Assembly: GCA_002497245.1 (NCBI GenBank)
Contig: DANB01000029.1
Span: forward strand, 1 to 16,071
DNA from: Euryarchaeota archaeon UBA439
Lineage (GTDB): Archaea > Thermoplasmatota > Poseidoniia > Poseidoniales > Thalassarchaeaceae
Length of the DNA stretch: 16,071 bases
Direction: 5' to 3'
Shown: one piece after another, positions 7,036-14,863 of the stretch
How the letters are laid out: each line of letters begins with the position of its first letter
How positions within the stretch are numbered: position 1 is the stretch's first letter
Notes under the pieces: model-generated
What the model was told of the DNA's origin: nothing
Databases searched by the model: none
What the model saw: only the letters and a program-made list of their open reading frames with translations
Made by a program: the position numbers and the translations under genes

Positions 7036-7139
7036 GTTTTGGGTACTTTTTAGAACTTGCAATTACAGGCATGGCTGAGTATCGAGCTCCTGCCTGGTCT
7101 CAATCTCCAAGAAGAAAACTTAGACTTCAGAGAAAATAG
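7032..7139 (+). CDS. Microprotein gene 2 (35 aa)
   Basis: A 35-codon frame starting in an ATGA overlap with microgene 1 and preceded by AAGGAGG. The product starts MSFGYFLELAITGMAEY, a short hydrophobic/aromatic stretch, then RAPAWSQSPRRKLRLQRK, a strongly basic tail with seven arginine/lysine residues in the last ten. The shape suggests a peripheral membrane or nucleic-acid-binding micropeptide, but no family is recognised. It ends at TAG 7137-7139, 12 bp before the convergent fusion-enzyme gene's stop. Together with microgene 1 it forms a two-gene unit divergent from the HxlR-family gene, the classic place for the regulator's main target. An alternative is that only one of the two frames is a functional product. 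Confidence 0.55.
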   Translation: MSFGYFLELAITGMAEYRAPAWSQSPRRKLRLQRK

Positions 7140-7151
7140 GTGTTCGAAGAA

Positions 7152-9218
7152 TTACGAGTTTGTGTAATTAGGCCTTCTTCCCTCGATTAATGCCGATAAA
7201 CCTTCCAATGCATCTTTTGATTGGAAAATTGTGTTTAAATTAGACAACTCTTTTTCTAAGCCAGCATTTAGATCTTCTCCTGTTTCAATAGCTTCATTGA
7301 GAAGATTATTTGCAATTCCTAGTGCTATAGGTGCGGTGAATCCTAGAGACTTGATCTGTCTTGAAGCTAGTTTTTCATCACCGTTAAAATTCTTGGGAAT
7401 TTTACCTGAGATTATTTCACTCATGTTTTCATTCGTATAGAATTCTTTAGCAAATTTTGAAACTGGATGTTCTCTATTTTTTGGTTGACCTGGATATTTA
7501 TTGTTCGGTTTTCCTTTTTCTGATAAAGTAGTAACTGTATCATTGATATCTGCTGGGTCTGTTAAATGAGTGATAATTCCCAATGCTGAAGCAACATTTG
7601 AGTCAAGGAAGTTCCCTGCTAGCACAGCATATCTAGCAGCTTCTATTCCACAAATGCGTGGAGTTCTTTGCGTCCCCCCCAATCCAGGAAATATTCCAAT
7701 ACTTGTTTCAGGGAAACGGAATTGTGATCTCCGAGTTCCAATCCTGTAATCACATGACAATGCTAGTTCTAATCCGCCCCCTAGAGCCAAACCTGTTGTA
7801 AGTGCAATAGTTGTTTTTTGAGAATTCTCAAGTTTATTCAAAACATCGTGACCATATGATGTAAAATCATAAATATCTTTTATTGAATCTTCACGAATTT
7901 TATCTACGAAGTATTTGACATCGGCTCCTGCAACGAATGCCTTCCCAGCCCCTTCTAGTACAATTGTTGAAATCTTTTCATTAGAGTTCAATTCGTCAAG
8001 AACTTTCCCTAATTGATTAACAACTTCCTCATTCAGAGCATTCATTGCTTCAGGTCTGTTTAGTACAATTCTCGCAACTTCTCCATATATCTTTGTATCA
8101 ATATAATTAAAATTAAAATTACCTTCTTTTTCATTGATCCATAGTGGCAATTCAAATCCAGCTAATTTTGCGTATTTTGCCGCCATAATTTTTGCATTTT
8201 CAATTCCAATCCTGTTAGCAATTTCGAATGGCCCTTCTGCCCATCTTAATCCGACTTTTGCACCTCTATCGACATCTTCTATTGAACATATTTCTTCTTC
8301 TACAATCTGAGCAGAAACTGCGAATACCTGCCCTAATAGTCTTTCTTTAATTATTTTTGATGTTTCATCATCACATTCTGTATTTCCATCAATTTCCCAC
8401 ATTCCTGAATTATCAATAGTATGTTTTAGGCATTCAGCTCCATAGTAACGAGTACAATTTAATTGTTCAGCAAGATAATTTGTAGCGTGTAGTGCGATTG
8501 AGGGGCCGGTCAAATTCATCAAGGCAAAAGGCCCCATTCCAATATTGAATGCTTTTTCAGCAACAGCATCAATCTGAGCAATTGATGCTACGCCTTCATC
8601 TACAAGATGGCAAGCCTCATTTAACCACGGAACAAAGAATCTGTTTACTACAAATCCCGGTCTATCTTTACAAATAATAACAACTTTACCCATTGTTTTA
8701 CAGTATTGTTCAACTGCTGTTAATGATTCTGAAGAAGTTGTTTCGGCGGGTATAATCTCAATTAATCTATTTTTGGCGGGATGATAAAAAAAGTGCAAAC
8801 CTACAAATTTTTCAGGCCTTCCAGTAGCCTTTGCTAATTCATTTACTGACAAGGATGAGGTATTAGATGCAAGAATTGTTTTTTCGCCACATACTCTATC
8901 TAGAATGTTAAAAACGTCTTTCTTTATTTCGAAATCTTCGAAAACTGCTTCAATTACTAGATCGGTCTCTGGAGATACATTTTCAGTACCTACAACACCA
9001 GTAATCCGATTTTTAATTTCTTCAACTTTTTCTGGTTTGAATATTCTCCTTTCAATAGCTTCTTCAAGAAAATCATTGATTATTTTTTCTCCTCTCTCTA
9101 CCCACTGTTTTTCACGATCAACCATTTGAACCTCAAATTGTTCTTGAGCAGACTTCTGAGCAATTCCGGAGCCCATGTTTCCTGCGCCGATAATTGCAAC
9201 TGAATTTACAGTATTCAT
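7152..9218 (-). CDS. 3-hydroxyacyl-CoA dehydrogenase / enoyl-CoA hydratase fusion
   Basis: A 688-aa bifunctional enzyme that hydrates enoyl-CoA to (S)-3-hydroxyacyl-CoA and oxidises it with NAD. The dehydrogenase half comes first: Rossmann motif GAGNMG (11-16), NTSSLS (119-124), catalytic H142 in LHFFYHP with partner E154, and N192 in VNRFFVPWLNE. Two C-terminal helical dehydrogenase repeats follow (about 188-285 and 295-360). The crotonase half starts near 378 (GEVARIVLNRPEAMNAL). It has the oxyanion segments GKAFVAGADVK (425-435) and GLALGGGLELA (476-486) and both catalytic glutamates, E484 and E504 (FRFPETSIG). This domain order is the archaeal type seen in Sulfolobales crotonyl-CoA hydratase/3-hydroxybutyryl-CoA dehydrogenases, the reverse of bacterial FadB. 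It may act in beta-oxidation or a C4 acyl-CoA pathway. No thiolase or acyl-CoA dehydrogenase is nearby. Confidence 0.93.
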   Translation of the reverse strand: MNTVNSVAIIGAGNMGSGIAQKSAQEQFEVQMVDREKQWVERGEKIINDFLEEAIERRIFKPEKVEEIKNRITGVVGTENVSPETDLVIEAVFEDFEIKKDVFNILDRVCGEKTILASNTSSLSVNELAKATGRPEKFVGLHFFYHPAKNRLIEIIPAETTSSESLTAVEQYCKTMGKVVIICKDRPGFVVNRFFVPWLNEACHLVDEGVASIAQIDAVAEKAFNIGMGPFALMNLTGPSIALHATNYLAEQLNCTRYYGAECLKHTIDNSGMWEIDGNTECDDETSKIIKERLLGQVFAVSAQIVEEEICSIEDVDRGAKVGLRWAEGPFEIANRIGIENAKIMAAKYAKLAGFELPLWINEKEGNFNFNYIDTKIYGEVARIVLNRPEAMNALNEEVVNQLGKVLDELNSNEKISTIVLEGAGKAFVAGADVKYFVDKIREDSIKDIYDFTSYGHDVLNKLENSQKTTIALTTGLALGGGLELALSCDYRIGTRRSQFRFPETSIGIFPGLGGTQRTPRICGIEAARYAVLAGNFLDSNVASALGIITHLTDPADINDTVTTLSEKGKPNNKYPGQPKNREHPVSKFAKEFYTNENMSEIISGKIPKNFNGDEKLASRQIKSLGFTAPIALGIANNLLNEAIETGEDLNAGLEKELSNLNTIFQSKDALEGLSALIEGRRPNYTNS

Positions 9219-9260
9219 GGCCTTGCGAGATACAACTCATCCATGAATGCAACGGCGTAA

Positions 9261-9273
9261 TAGACTCAGTCTA
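9261..9273. promoter_or_regulatory. Perfect 13-bp palindrome in divergent promoter gap
   Basis: TAGACTCAGTCTA has exact 6-bp arms around a central C. It lies in the 84-bp gap between the leftward acyl-CoA fusion enzyme and the rightward surface-protein unit, about 49 bp and 36-48 bp from their starts. It is a candidate operator able to affect both. One such palindrome is expected by chance every few kilobases, so confidence is modest. Confidence 0.35.
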
Positions 9274-9314
9274 TGGAGTAACTTATTCAATATCTCTTTC
9301 CCGTGGACGTAGTG

Positions 9315-11921
9315 ATGTCACGGCGTATAGCAGTTTTTTTGGTTGTCTTATTTTTACTTTCCACAGCCCAAACCGTTCAATCAAATGCTTCTGGTAAAAC
9401 TGGAAGCTCAACTTCTGGATGTTCTTGTCATGGTTCAAGTTCATCAATGAGCGTATCCCTAAGTGGGCTTCCATCTTCAGGCTATGTGGCCAGTACAACT
9501 TACAATCTAATGTGGGATGGTGGACCTCATATTCCAGGAACTGGAGGATTCAATTTAGATGCAAACCTTGGTACATGGAGTAATTTAGGTAGTAATGTCA
9601 AACTTGTTAATGGTGAATTAACTCATGATGGTACATCTTCTCGTTCTTGGTCGGCAGATTGGACAGCACCAACTGGAGGTTCTGGAACTATAGTATTCAA
9701 TTTAGCAGTTCTATATGGAAATGGAAATGGAAATAACCAGGGAGATTCATGGGATACAGGAACTTGGAATTTACTTGAATCAAATGCGAGTAGTAATAAT
9801 CCCCCAAATGCTACAAATGTTCGTTATATCCCTTCTATGCCTACTAAAGAAACAGGTCTTGGAGTAGAATATGATTACAATGATGCAGACGGTGACTCTG
9901 AACAAGGTACGACAATTCGATGGTTTAGAGATGGACTTCAGATAGCCCAAATTAATGACATGAAGTCTGTACCTGATATTTGGATATCTAAGGGTCAAGA
10001 ATGGCGTGTTGAAGTAACTCCTTCAGATAATGAGGATCAAGGAGATACTGTTTCTCTGAACCCGATAATCATACAAAACACCGTTCCAATAGCCAGAAAT
10101 CTTGAGATATCTCCTGAATCTCCAAGTGATGTAGATGATATTAATCTGAATTACGATTACTTTGATCTGGATGGAGATAATGAACAAGACTCTCAGATTC
10201 GTTGGTATTTAGATGGTGTTAGAATTAGTGATCTTGATGATTCTCTTACAGTTTCATCTTTGATGATCCGTTCAGGTGATGAATGGGAAGCTAGAATCAC
10301 TCCATTTGATGGTACATCTTATGGATTGACTAAATCTACTGGATTGATTGTAATCGGCTCTTCAAACAATCCTCCTACCGCTAATGCCTATATTTCTCAA
10401 GGTTCTAATGCATATACTGATGATGCATTACAGGTAATTGTGGGATGGTTCGACCCAGATGGAGATAATCTTGCAGGTACAGAAATTAGATGGTTTAGAG
10501 ATGGTTTCCAAGTTTCAGCTTTCAATGACCTGACATGGGTTAATTCTGATGCAACTGCAAAGAATCAGATATGGCATGCTAGTGTAAGAGTATCTGATTC
10601 ATTAGTGTGGTCTGAATGGGTTGACGCAGATAGTATTACTATACTGAATAGTCCTCCTGAAGTTACTTCTATAACCATGCTTCCTGAAGGTAATCTCACT
10701 GCAAATCAAGATCTAACAGTGGTTTGGGAACAATTTGATTTAGATGGTGATTTAGAGTCGGGTAGTGAAATATATTGGATGATAAATGGTGAAAGAGAAC
10801 CAGATTTTGATGGTCTAATAACTATACCTTCTGAATCCGTATATCGTGATCAACATTGGTCTGTCCAAGTAATTCCTCGCGATGGAGAGGATTTAGGAAG
10901 TTCAATGACCACTCCGTCTAGGGTAATAATGAATGGAGCTCCTGAAACTCCCACTATATCTCTCGGTTCAGGTACTACTGGATACTTAGGTGCTCCAGAT
11001 TCATTCCCTCAACTCGGAATTGCAAATTCTTTAGAAGATCTAGTAGTACTAGCCTCTTCTTTAGATCCTGATAATGAACCCCTATTCTTTGATGTAATTT
11101 GGTATAGGAATGGTTATCAGGTTTCTGATTTAGATGGAGAATCATTAGTTCCTTCTGAAAGATTAGAACCAGGACAAATTTGGGAAGTACAAATTATTGC
11201 TAGAGATCCTTGGGGATTAACTTCTCAATCATCTGCAATTGTTGAGATATCCAATTTACCACCCATACCTTCTTGGTCTACCATTCCAGAGATTTCGATA
11301 TCTGGTTCAATGATTATGTTTGATGGTTCTTCTTCATTAGATCCTGATGGTACTGTGAATAATTGGTTATGGCAAATAAATGGGCAATCATTTTCTGGAT
11401 CTAGCGTTAAGGTATTATTGGGCGAGGGGACTCATACCGTTAGGTTGACAGTTACAGATAATCTTGATTCATCTATCACAATAGAAGGTTTATTTTCTCT
11501 TGGTCCAGTTTCTATGGTTAGCAATCTAAATTCAGATATTAGTAAAACAGACATTGAATTAAGTTGGTCGGGTAATGCTGAAGAATACCGGATTTATCGT
11601 TCATCTTATTCAACTGAAATATTAGATGAGATGCAATTAGTTGGCATTACTAGCGAAAATAGTTGGCATGAGGTCGCACCTATTGCTTCGAATTTATACT
11701 ATGCTGTAACTATGGTCGTAGGAGATAATGAAATATTGTGGCTAGATAATGAAACAAATGTTGTTCCAGTAGATGCCTCATCTGTTGTTAATCATGTGGA
11801 TAATTCTCCAACTGGTTCAATCACAGTCTTGTCAATTCCTCTGACTTTAATATTCTTGATTTTAGCAGTTTCTAGCTTGGTTATTAGTTTACAAGATAAG
11901 AAAAGGAGGTCACAATCATGA
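9315..11921 (+). CDS. Exported multi-Ig surface protein with CxCH motif and Reeler-like domain
   Basis: A membrane-anchored surface protein (868 aa from ATG 9315; GTG 9303 would add four residues). Residue numbers count from GTG. A signal peptide (MSRRIAVFLVVLFLLSTAQT, 5-24) is followed by the only two cysteines of the protein in GCSCHG (C40, C42, H43). Next comes a Reeler/choice-of-anchor-V-like domain to about 160, recognised by SWSADWTAP and the GNGNNQGD run. Five repeated Ig-like units of about 95 aa (about 165 to 650) follow. Most carry DxDGDxE then IRWFRDG or a variant, suggesting Ca-binding loops. Then come a PKD-like domain (about 653-735, DGSSSLDPDGTVNNWLWQING), a fibronectin-III-like domain (about 736-830), a membrane span (about 840-862) and the tail QDKKRRSQS. 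It is translationally coupled to the next gene. Role unknown: adhesion, or an extracellular redox/heme protein. Confidence 0.85.
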   Translation: MSRRIAVFLVVLFLLSTAQTVQSNASGKTGSSTSGCSCHGSSSSMSVSLSGLPSSGYVASTTYNLMWDGGPHIPGTGGFNLDANLGTWSNLGSNVKLVNGELTHDGTSSRSWSADWTAPTGGSGTIVFNLAVLYGNGNGNNQGDSWDTGTWNLLESNASSNNPPNATNVRYIPSMPTKETGLGVEYDYNDADGDSEQGTTIRWFRDGLQIAQINDMKSVPDIWISKGQEWRVEVTPSDNEDQGDTVSLNPIIIQNTVPIARNLEISPESPSDVDDINLNYDYFDLDGDNEQDSQIRWYLDGVRISDLDDSLTVSSLMIRSGDEWEARITPFDGTSYGLTKSTGLIVIGSSNNPPTANAYISQGSNAYTDDALQVIVGWFDPDGDNLAGTEIRWFRDGFQVSAFNDLTWVNSDATAKNQIWHASVRVSDSLVWSEWVDADSITILNSPPEVTSITMLPEGNLTANQDLTVVWEQFDLDGDLESGSEIYWMINGEREPDFDGLITIPSESVYRDQHWSVQVIPRDGEDLGSSMTTPSRVIMNGAPETPTISLGSGTTGYLGAPDSFPQLGIANSLEDLVVLASSLDPDNEPLFFDVIWYRNGYQVSDLDGESLVPSERLEPGQIWEVQIIARDPWGLTSQSSAIVEISNLPPIPSWSTIPEISISGSMIMFDGSSSLDPDGTVNNWLWQINGQSFSGSSVKVLLGEGTHTVRLTVTDNLDSSITIEGLFSLGPVSMVSNLNSDISKTDIELSWSGNAEEYRIYRSSYSTEILDEMQLVGITSENSWHEVAPIASNLYYAVTMVVGDNEILWLDNETNVVPVDASSVVNHVDNSPTGSITVLSIPLTLIFLILAVSSLVISLQDKKRRSQS
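11903..11910 (+). promoter_or_regulatory. Shine-Dalgarno of second surface-protein gene
   Basis: AAGGAGGT with 7 nt to ATG 11918, inside the 3' end of the preceding gene (codons of the basic KKRRS tail). It fixes the start of the second gene and supports coupled translation. Confidence 0.75.
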
Positions 11922-13042
11922 AATCGAGAATAATCACGCTGAGTGCAATTCTAGTTCTACTATTAGCAACCTCTTCCGGAGTAGCTAATCCTGGAGGCAA
12001 AGGAGATAGTGACAGAGACTATACTTGTGGAGGTTCCTGTCATGGAGACCCAAGTTTATCTTCAACTTCCTCAGCAATAATTGATGTAGAAATGTCTTCC
12101 ACAGCTTATTCTGGTACAGCCACTGAGATATCTGTCTCTATTAGTAATCTAGATACATCTGATAATGGCTTAGTTGGTATATTTTTACTCAGTTCTAAGA
12201 ATGGAAATAATGACCATCCAGAAGATTATGGTTGGACAATAATACAAGATCCAAATGGAGGACTTTCAAATTATGTTGAAGTTGTATCTTCTGATAATCG
12301 AGCTTCTGTTAGTTGGGTATTATTAGCTCCAGATGATTTAGGGCCAAAAGAAATTTATGTTTCAATTCATCACGGTAGTTATTACAATCATAATAATAAA
12401 GCATTCATAGGTGAAACTGAAGGTATTACTGTTAATATTGAGCCTATTCCAGAAAATTATCCTACTCTCGCTGAAGGTTGGACATCTCCTGAAGAAAGAA
12501 TATCTGGAGATTCATCAAAAATTAAAATTAGAACTGTTAATACTGAATCTCTTACTGTTTATTGGAGACTTTCAGGTGAGACTAGATCACATGAAGCAAC
12601 TGTTGAGATGGTAGCAGATCAGGAATGGGAAGTGTCACTCCCTGCAACTCTTGGAGATACAAGGATTGAGTATCAAATGGTTGCATCAATGGGCGATTTC
12701 AGTAATGCCATGCCGTGGTTATCTATGGGTACATCTGAGCCATATTTTGATGGCACCTCATTAGGAGCAAATTTACAATCAATCTCATTCGCTCTGATAA
12801 TCTTGGGATTCATGGTTTCATTACAATCTTGGTTTGCACCAAGAGGTGTCGATAAAATCATTGATAACACTGCAGAAGTTGAAAAATCAATTATCGCAAA
12901 TCAAGAGTCATCTGTTACTGAATTAGATGATGAGTATTGGTCAAGACTCATAAAATCAGAAGAGAATCCTGGCTGGTTATGGGATCCAATGGAGAATGAA
13001 TGGGTAGCAGATCCCGCAGTATCTTTGAGAGGTGATGAATGA
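11918..13042 (+). CDS. Exported membrane-anchored protein with CxxxCH motif
   Basis: A 374-aa protein with a signal peptide (MKSRIITLSAILVLLLATSS) and cleavage probably near GVA-NP (21-25). The only two cysteines are in YTCGGSCHGD (C37, C41, H42), the same place in the protein as the CxCH of its upstream neighbour. A beta-rich domain follows to about 175 and looks like a diverged Reeler/choice-of-anchor-V relative (NGLVGIFLLSSKNGNNDHPE, later EIYVSIHHGSYYNHNNKAF, rich in histidine). A second beta domain covers about 180-275. One membrane span lies at about 287-305, then a cytoplasmic region of about 65 aa ending in a Trp-rich NPGWLWDPMENEWVADP module. The gene overlaps both neighbours by ATGA junctions. 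No named function; a c-type-heme-like or disulfide-bonded extracellular protein is suggested by the motif. Confidence 0.82.
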   Translation: MKSRIITLSAILVLLLATSSGVANPGGKGDSDRDYTCGGSCHGDPSLSSTSSAIIDVEMSSTAYSGTATEISVSISNLDTSDNGLVGIFLLSSKNGNNDHPEDYGWTIIQDPNGGLSNYVEVVSSDNRASVSWVLLAPDDLGPKEIYVSIHHGSYYNHNNKAFIGETEGITVNIEPIPENYPTLAEGWTSPEERISGDSSKIKIRTVNTESLTVYWRLSGETRSHEATVEMVADQEWEVSLPATLGDTRIEYQMVASMGDFSNAMPWLSMGTSEPYFDGTSLGANLQSISFALIILGFMVSLQSWFAPRGVDKIIDNTAEVEKSIIANQESSVTELDDEYWSRLIKSEENPGWLWDPMENEWVADPAVSLRGDE

Positions 13043-13614
13043 TGTTTATGACTGCATTTCATCATCTTGTAGTAGGGTTAGTAGCTGGTTCAGGCGTTAT
13101 GATGGGTATTTGTGCGATTCTTGTATGGCTTTCTTCATACATTTCAAATCTTGAATCATCAAAGCTCACCTTAGATAGGGCAGCATACGTTGCATCAATT
13201 TTTACAATGATAGTAATTCCTTTAGCGATGATTTCAGGAAATTATTCCTCTACTAATTCTGGAGGTGCAATCTTTTACAATAAATTTCTTTTCTCAGGCA
13301 TAGCCTTCGGATTTAGTGCTTCATATTTTGTAGGAAGGGTAAGATTTGGACCAGAAGTTTGGGATCACTCCTCTTTATCCAATTTACAGATGATCTCTGC
13401 CTCATTTGCACTTACCTCGATAATAATACTAGGGTCTATAGGATCTAAGATTACTTTGGGAGAATCTACCTTAGATATTTTCCCATTTTGGCCCGATTTC
13501 ATGAATTCTATAGTAATTAATCAGTGGTTTAGTATATTATTAGTAATCTTTGGACTTATCTCGGTAGTAATTTCTCTAAGATCAAGTTCAATCAAAGTTT
13601 CTTTTAATGATTAA
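13039..13614 (+). CDS. Multi-pass membrane protein, 191 aa
   Basis: A hydrophobic protein with about five predicted membrane segments (roughly 9-33, 48-67, 79-99, 115-135 and 160-181). No family is recognised with confidence. The first segment is preceded by paired histidines (TAFHHLVVGLVAG), and a conserved-looking loop GRVRFGPEVWDH follows segment three. The layout loosely recalls small heme-b or DUF2231-type membrane proteins, but that is not established. It overlaps the preceding gene: ATG 13039-13041 shares bases with TGA 13040-13042. GAGGTGAT (13029-13036) is a good Shine-Dalgarno whose spacing suits ATG 13042 better than 13039. As third gene of the coupled unit it probably forms a membrane complex with the two CxCH/CxxxCH proteins. 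It ends 1 bp before the convergent glycosyltransferase. Confidence 0.75.
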   Translation: MMFMTAFHHLVVGLVAGSGVMMGICAILVWLSSYISNLESSKLTLDRAAYVASIFTMIVIPLAMISGNYSSTNSGGAIFYNKFLFSGIAFGFSASYFVGRVRFGPEVWDHSSLSNLQMISASFALTSIIILGSIGSKITLGESTLDIFPFWPDFMNSIVINQWFSILLVIFGLISVVISLRSSSIKVSFND

Positions 13615-13615
13615 A

Positions 13616-14839
13616 TTAGTTTTTGAGTTTCTTGTAAATATCGTAAATTCTTTCTGTATGTTTTTCACAACTCAAATCAAGAGATTTGATTCTTTCTTTA
13701 CCTGCCTGGGACCATTTAATTCTATTCTCGTTATTTTCGGCATCTTTCAGGGCGGAATGCCAATCTTCTCTCTGTTCTCTTGCAACTAGTCTTCCATTCT
13801 CTTTATCTACGATTGTATCTTTGAATCCTCCTTCATTAACATAAATTGCAGGAGTACCAATAGCGAATGCTTCGATAGGAGTTAATCCAAACGGTTCTCC
13901 ATGGGCTAAACTTATGCTAGCTCTTGCGTTTTTCAATACAATTGCCAATTCATTTTGTGTTAATCTTGGGGCAAACCATACCTTAACTTTACATGATTCA
14001 GCATGTTCTTCTAGTAGGCGAATATCTTCTTTATTTCCTCCACCAATGTGTGCTAGAGAAAGATTAGTTTTTTCAAGAATTGAAATAGCCTCCCAAGTTC
14101 CTTTGACCCAACTAGCCTTACCAATATTTACAACATACGGGCTGTTTAACTTGATAAATTCACTATCCCCCTCATTGTTACTGAAGTCTTCTAAATCAAT
14201 ACTTGGCCATAACAATCCTGCATCAATATTGTATATTTCTTTTATTCTAGATACTGTATACTTTGAATTACCACTAATGGAAGATTTTTCTCTAGAATTA
14301 AAACTCTTAATCCGCAATATATCTCTTTTTCTTGCTCTAGACAATAGGGTTTTAGTCAATCCAATATTTCTTTTTGGTCGACCATTTACTTTCATGTGTA
14401 GAACATCTTCATGTAATCCTCTGTGAGGTTCAAGAAGATGAAGATGAACAGGAATTGAACTAGGTATCAAGTCAATAATTGACATAGAACCATCTCCACT
14501 AACAATATGGATGAAGTCTGATTTCTCAATTACAGAATCTAAACCTTCAATTTCTTTCCAGGCTTTCAGACTTGAATCTTTATCGAGAATAATTGACAGA
14601 GGATCATCTGAGATAATCCATGAGTTCTCTGGGGTCATTAGTTCAAAGTCCATTTCTCTACAAATTGATTCCAATTCATCAACAGGGTCAAGTGTTGCAA
14701 CTTTAACGACGAATTTTTCTGAAAGAAAGGGAATATTTCTTATCAAATCTCTTTCTGCACCTCCCATTGCCGAAAAACAGCCTTTTACGACCAATAGCCG
14801 CGGTTTCGCAGCCGAACTTGACCCCGCATAACTAGACAT
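13616..14839 (-). CDS. GT4-type glycosyltransferase
   Basis: A 407-aa GT-B fold glycosyltransferase of the GT4 type. The N-terminal Rossmann half has the acceptor-side glycine motif SAMGGAERDLI (23-33). The C-terminal half starts near 233 with YVVNIGKASWVKGTWEAI, a variant of the usual GR-x-xxKG segment, and contains the EX7E donor-binding motif E315-PFGLTPI-E323 in HGEPFGLTPIEAFAIGTP, followed by a conserved NEGG loop (335-338). GT4 enzymes transfer a sugar from an NDP- or GDP-sugar with retention. Acceptor and sugar are unknown; surface glycan or S-layer glycosylation is plausible. There is no membrane span. A CTTAAA box on the minus strand centred about 27 nt upstream of ATG 14839 suggests a leaderless transcript. 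It diverges from a second GT4 gene 41 bp away. Confidence 0.87.
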   Translation of the reverse strand: MSSYAGSSSAAKPRLLVVKGCFSAMGGAERDLIRNIPFLSEKFVVKVATLDPVDELESICREMDFELMTPENSWIISDDPLSIILDKDSSLKAWKEIEGLDSVIEKSDFIHIVSGDGSMSIIDLIPSSIPVHLHLLEPHRGLHEDVLHMKVNGRPKRNIGLTKTLLSRARKRDILRIKSFNSREKSSISGNSKYTVSRIKEIYNIDAGLLWPSIDLEDFSNNEGDSEFIKLNSPYVVNIGKASWVKGTWEAISILEKTNLSLAHIGGGNKEDIRLLEEHAESCKVKVWFAPRLTQNELAIVLKNARASISLAHGEPFGLTPIEAFAIGTPAIYVNEGGFKDTIVDKENGRLVAREQREDWHSALKDAENNENRIKWSQAGKERIKSLDLSCEKHTERIYDIYKKLKN

Positions 14840-14863
14840 CTACCTCTTCATCTACTGCTCTCG

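Noticed and set aside
7674..7680. Run of seven C, possible slippage or frameshift site
   Set aside because: The reading frame of the fusion enzyme is intact on both sides and the run encodes the conserved GLGGTQR segment of crotonases.
9715..9732. Hexanucleotide tandem repeat ATGGAA x3
   Set aside because: It encodes part of the conserved GNGNNQGD-type run of the Reeler-like domain; three copies are explained by the protein sequence.
13618..13626. T-rich tract after the stop of the multi-pass membrane protein as a terminator
   Set aside because: The run is short, lies inside the convergent glycosyltransferase coding region, and no stem precedes it.
13914..14426. 170-codon plus-strand open frame inside the leftward glycosyltransferase
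   Set aside because: It is antisense to conserved GT4 motifs, has no family features and no ribosome-binding site; a long shadow frame is expected here. The same applies to 14511-14831.
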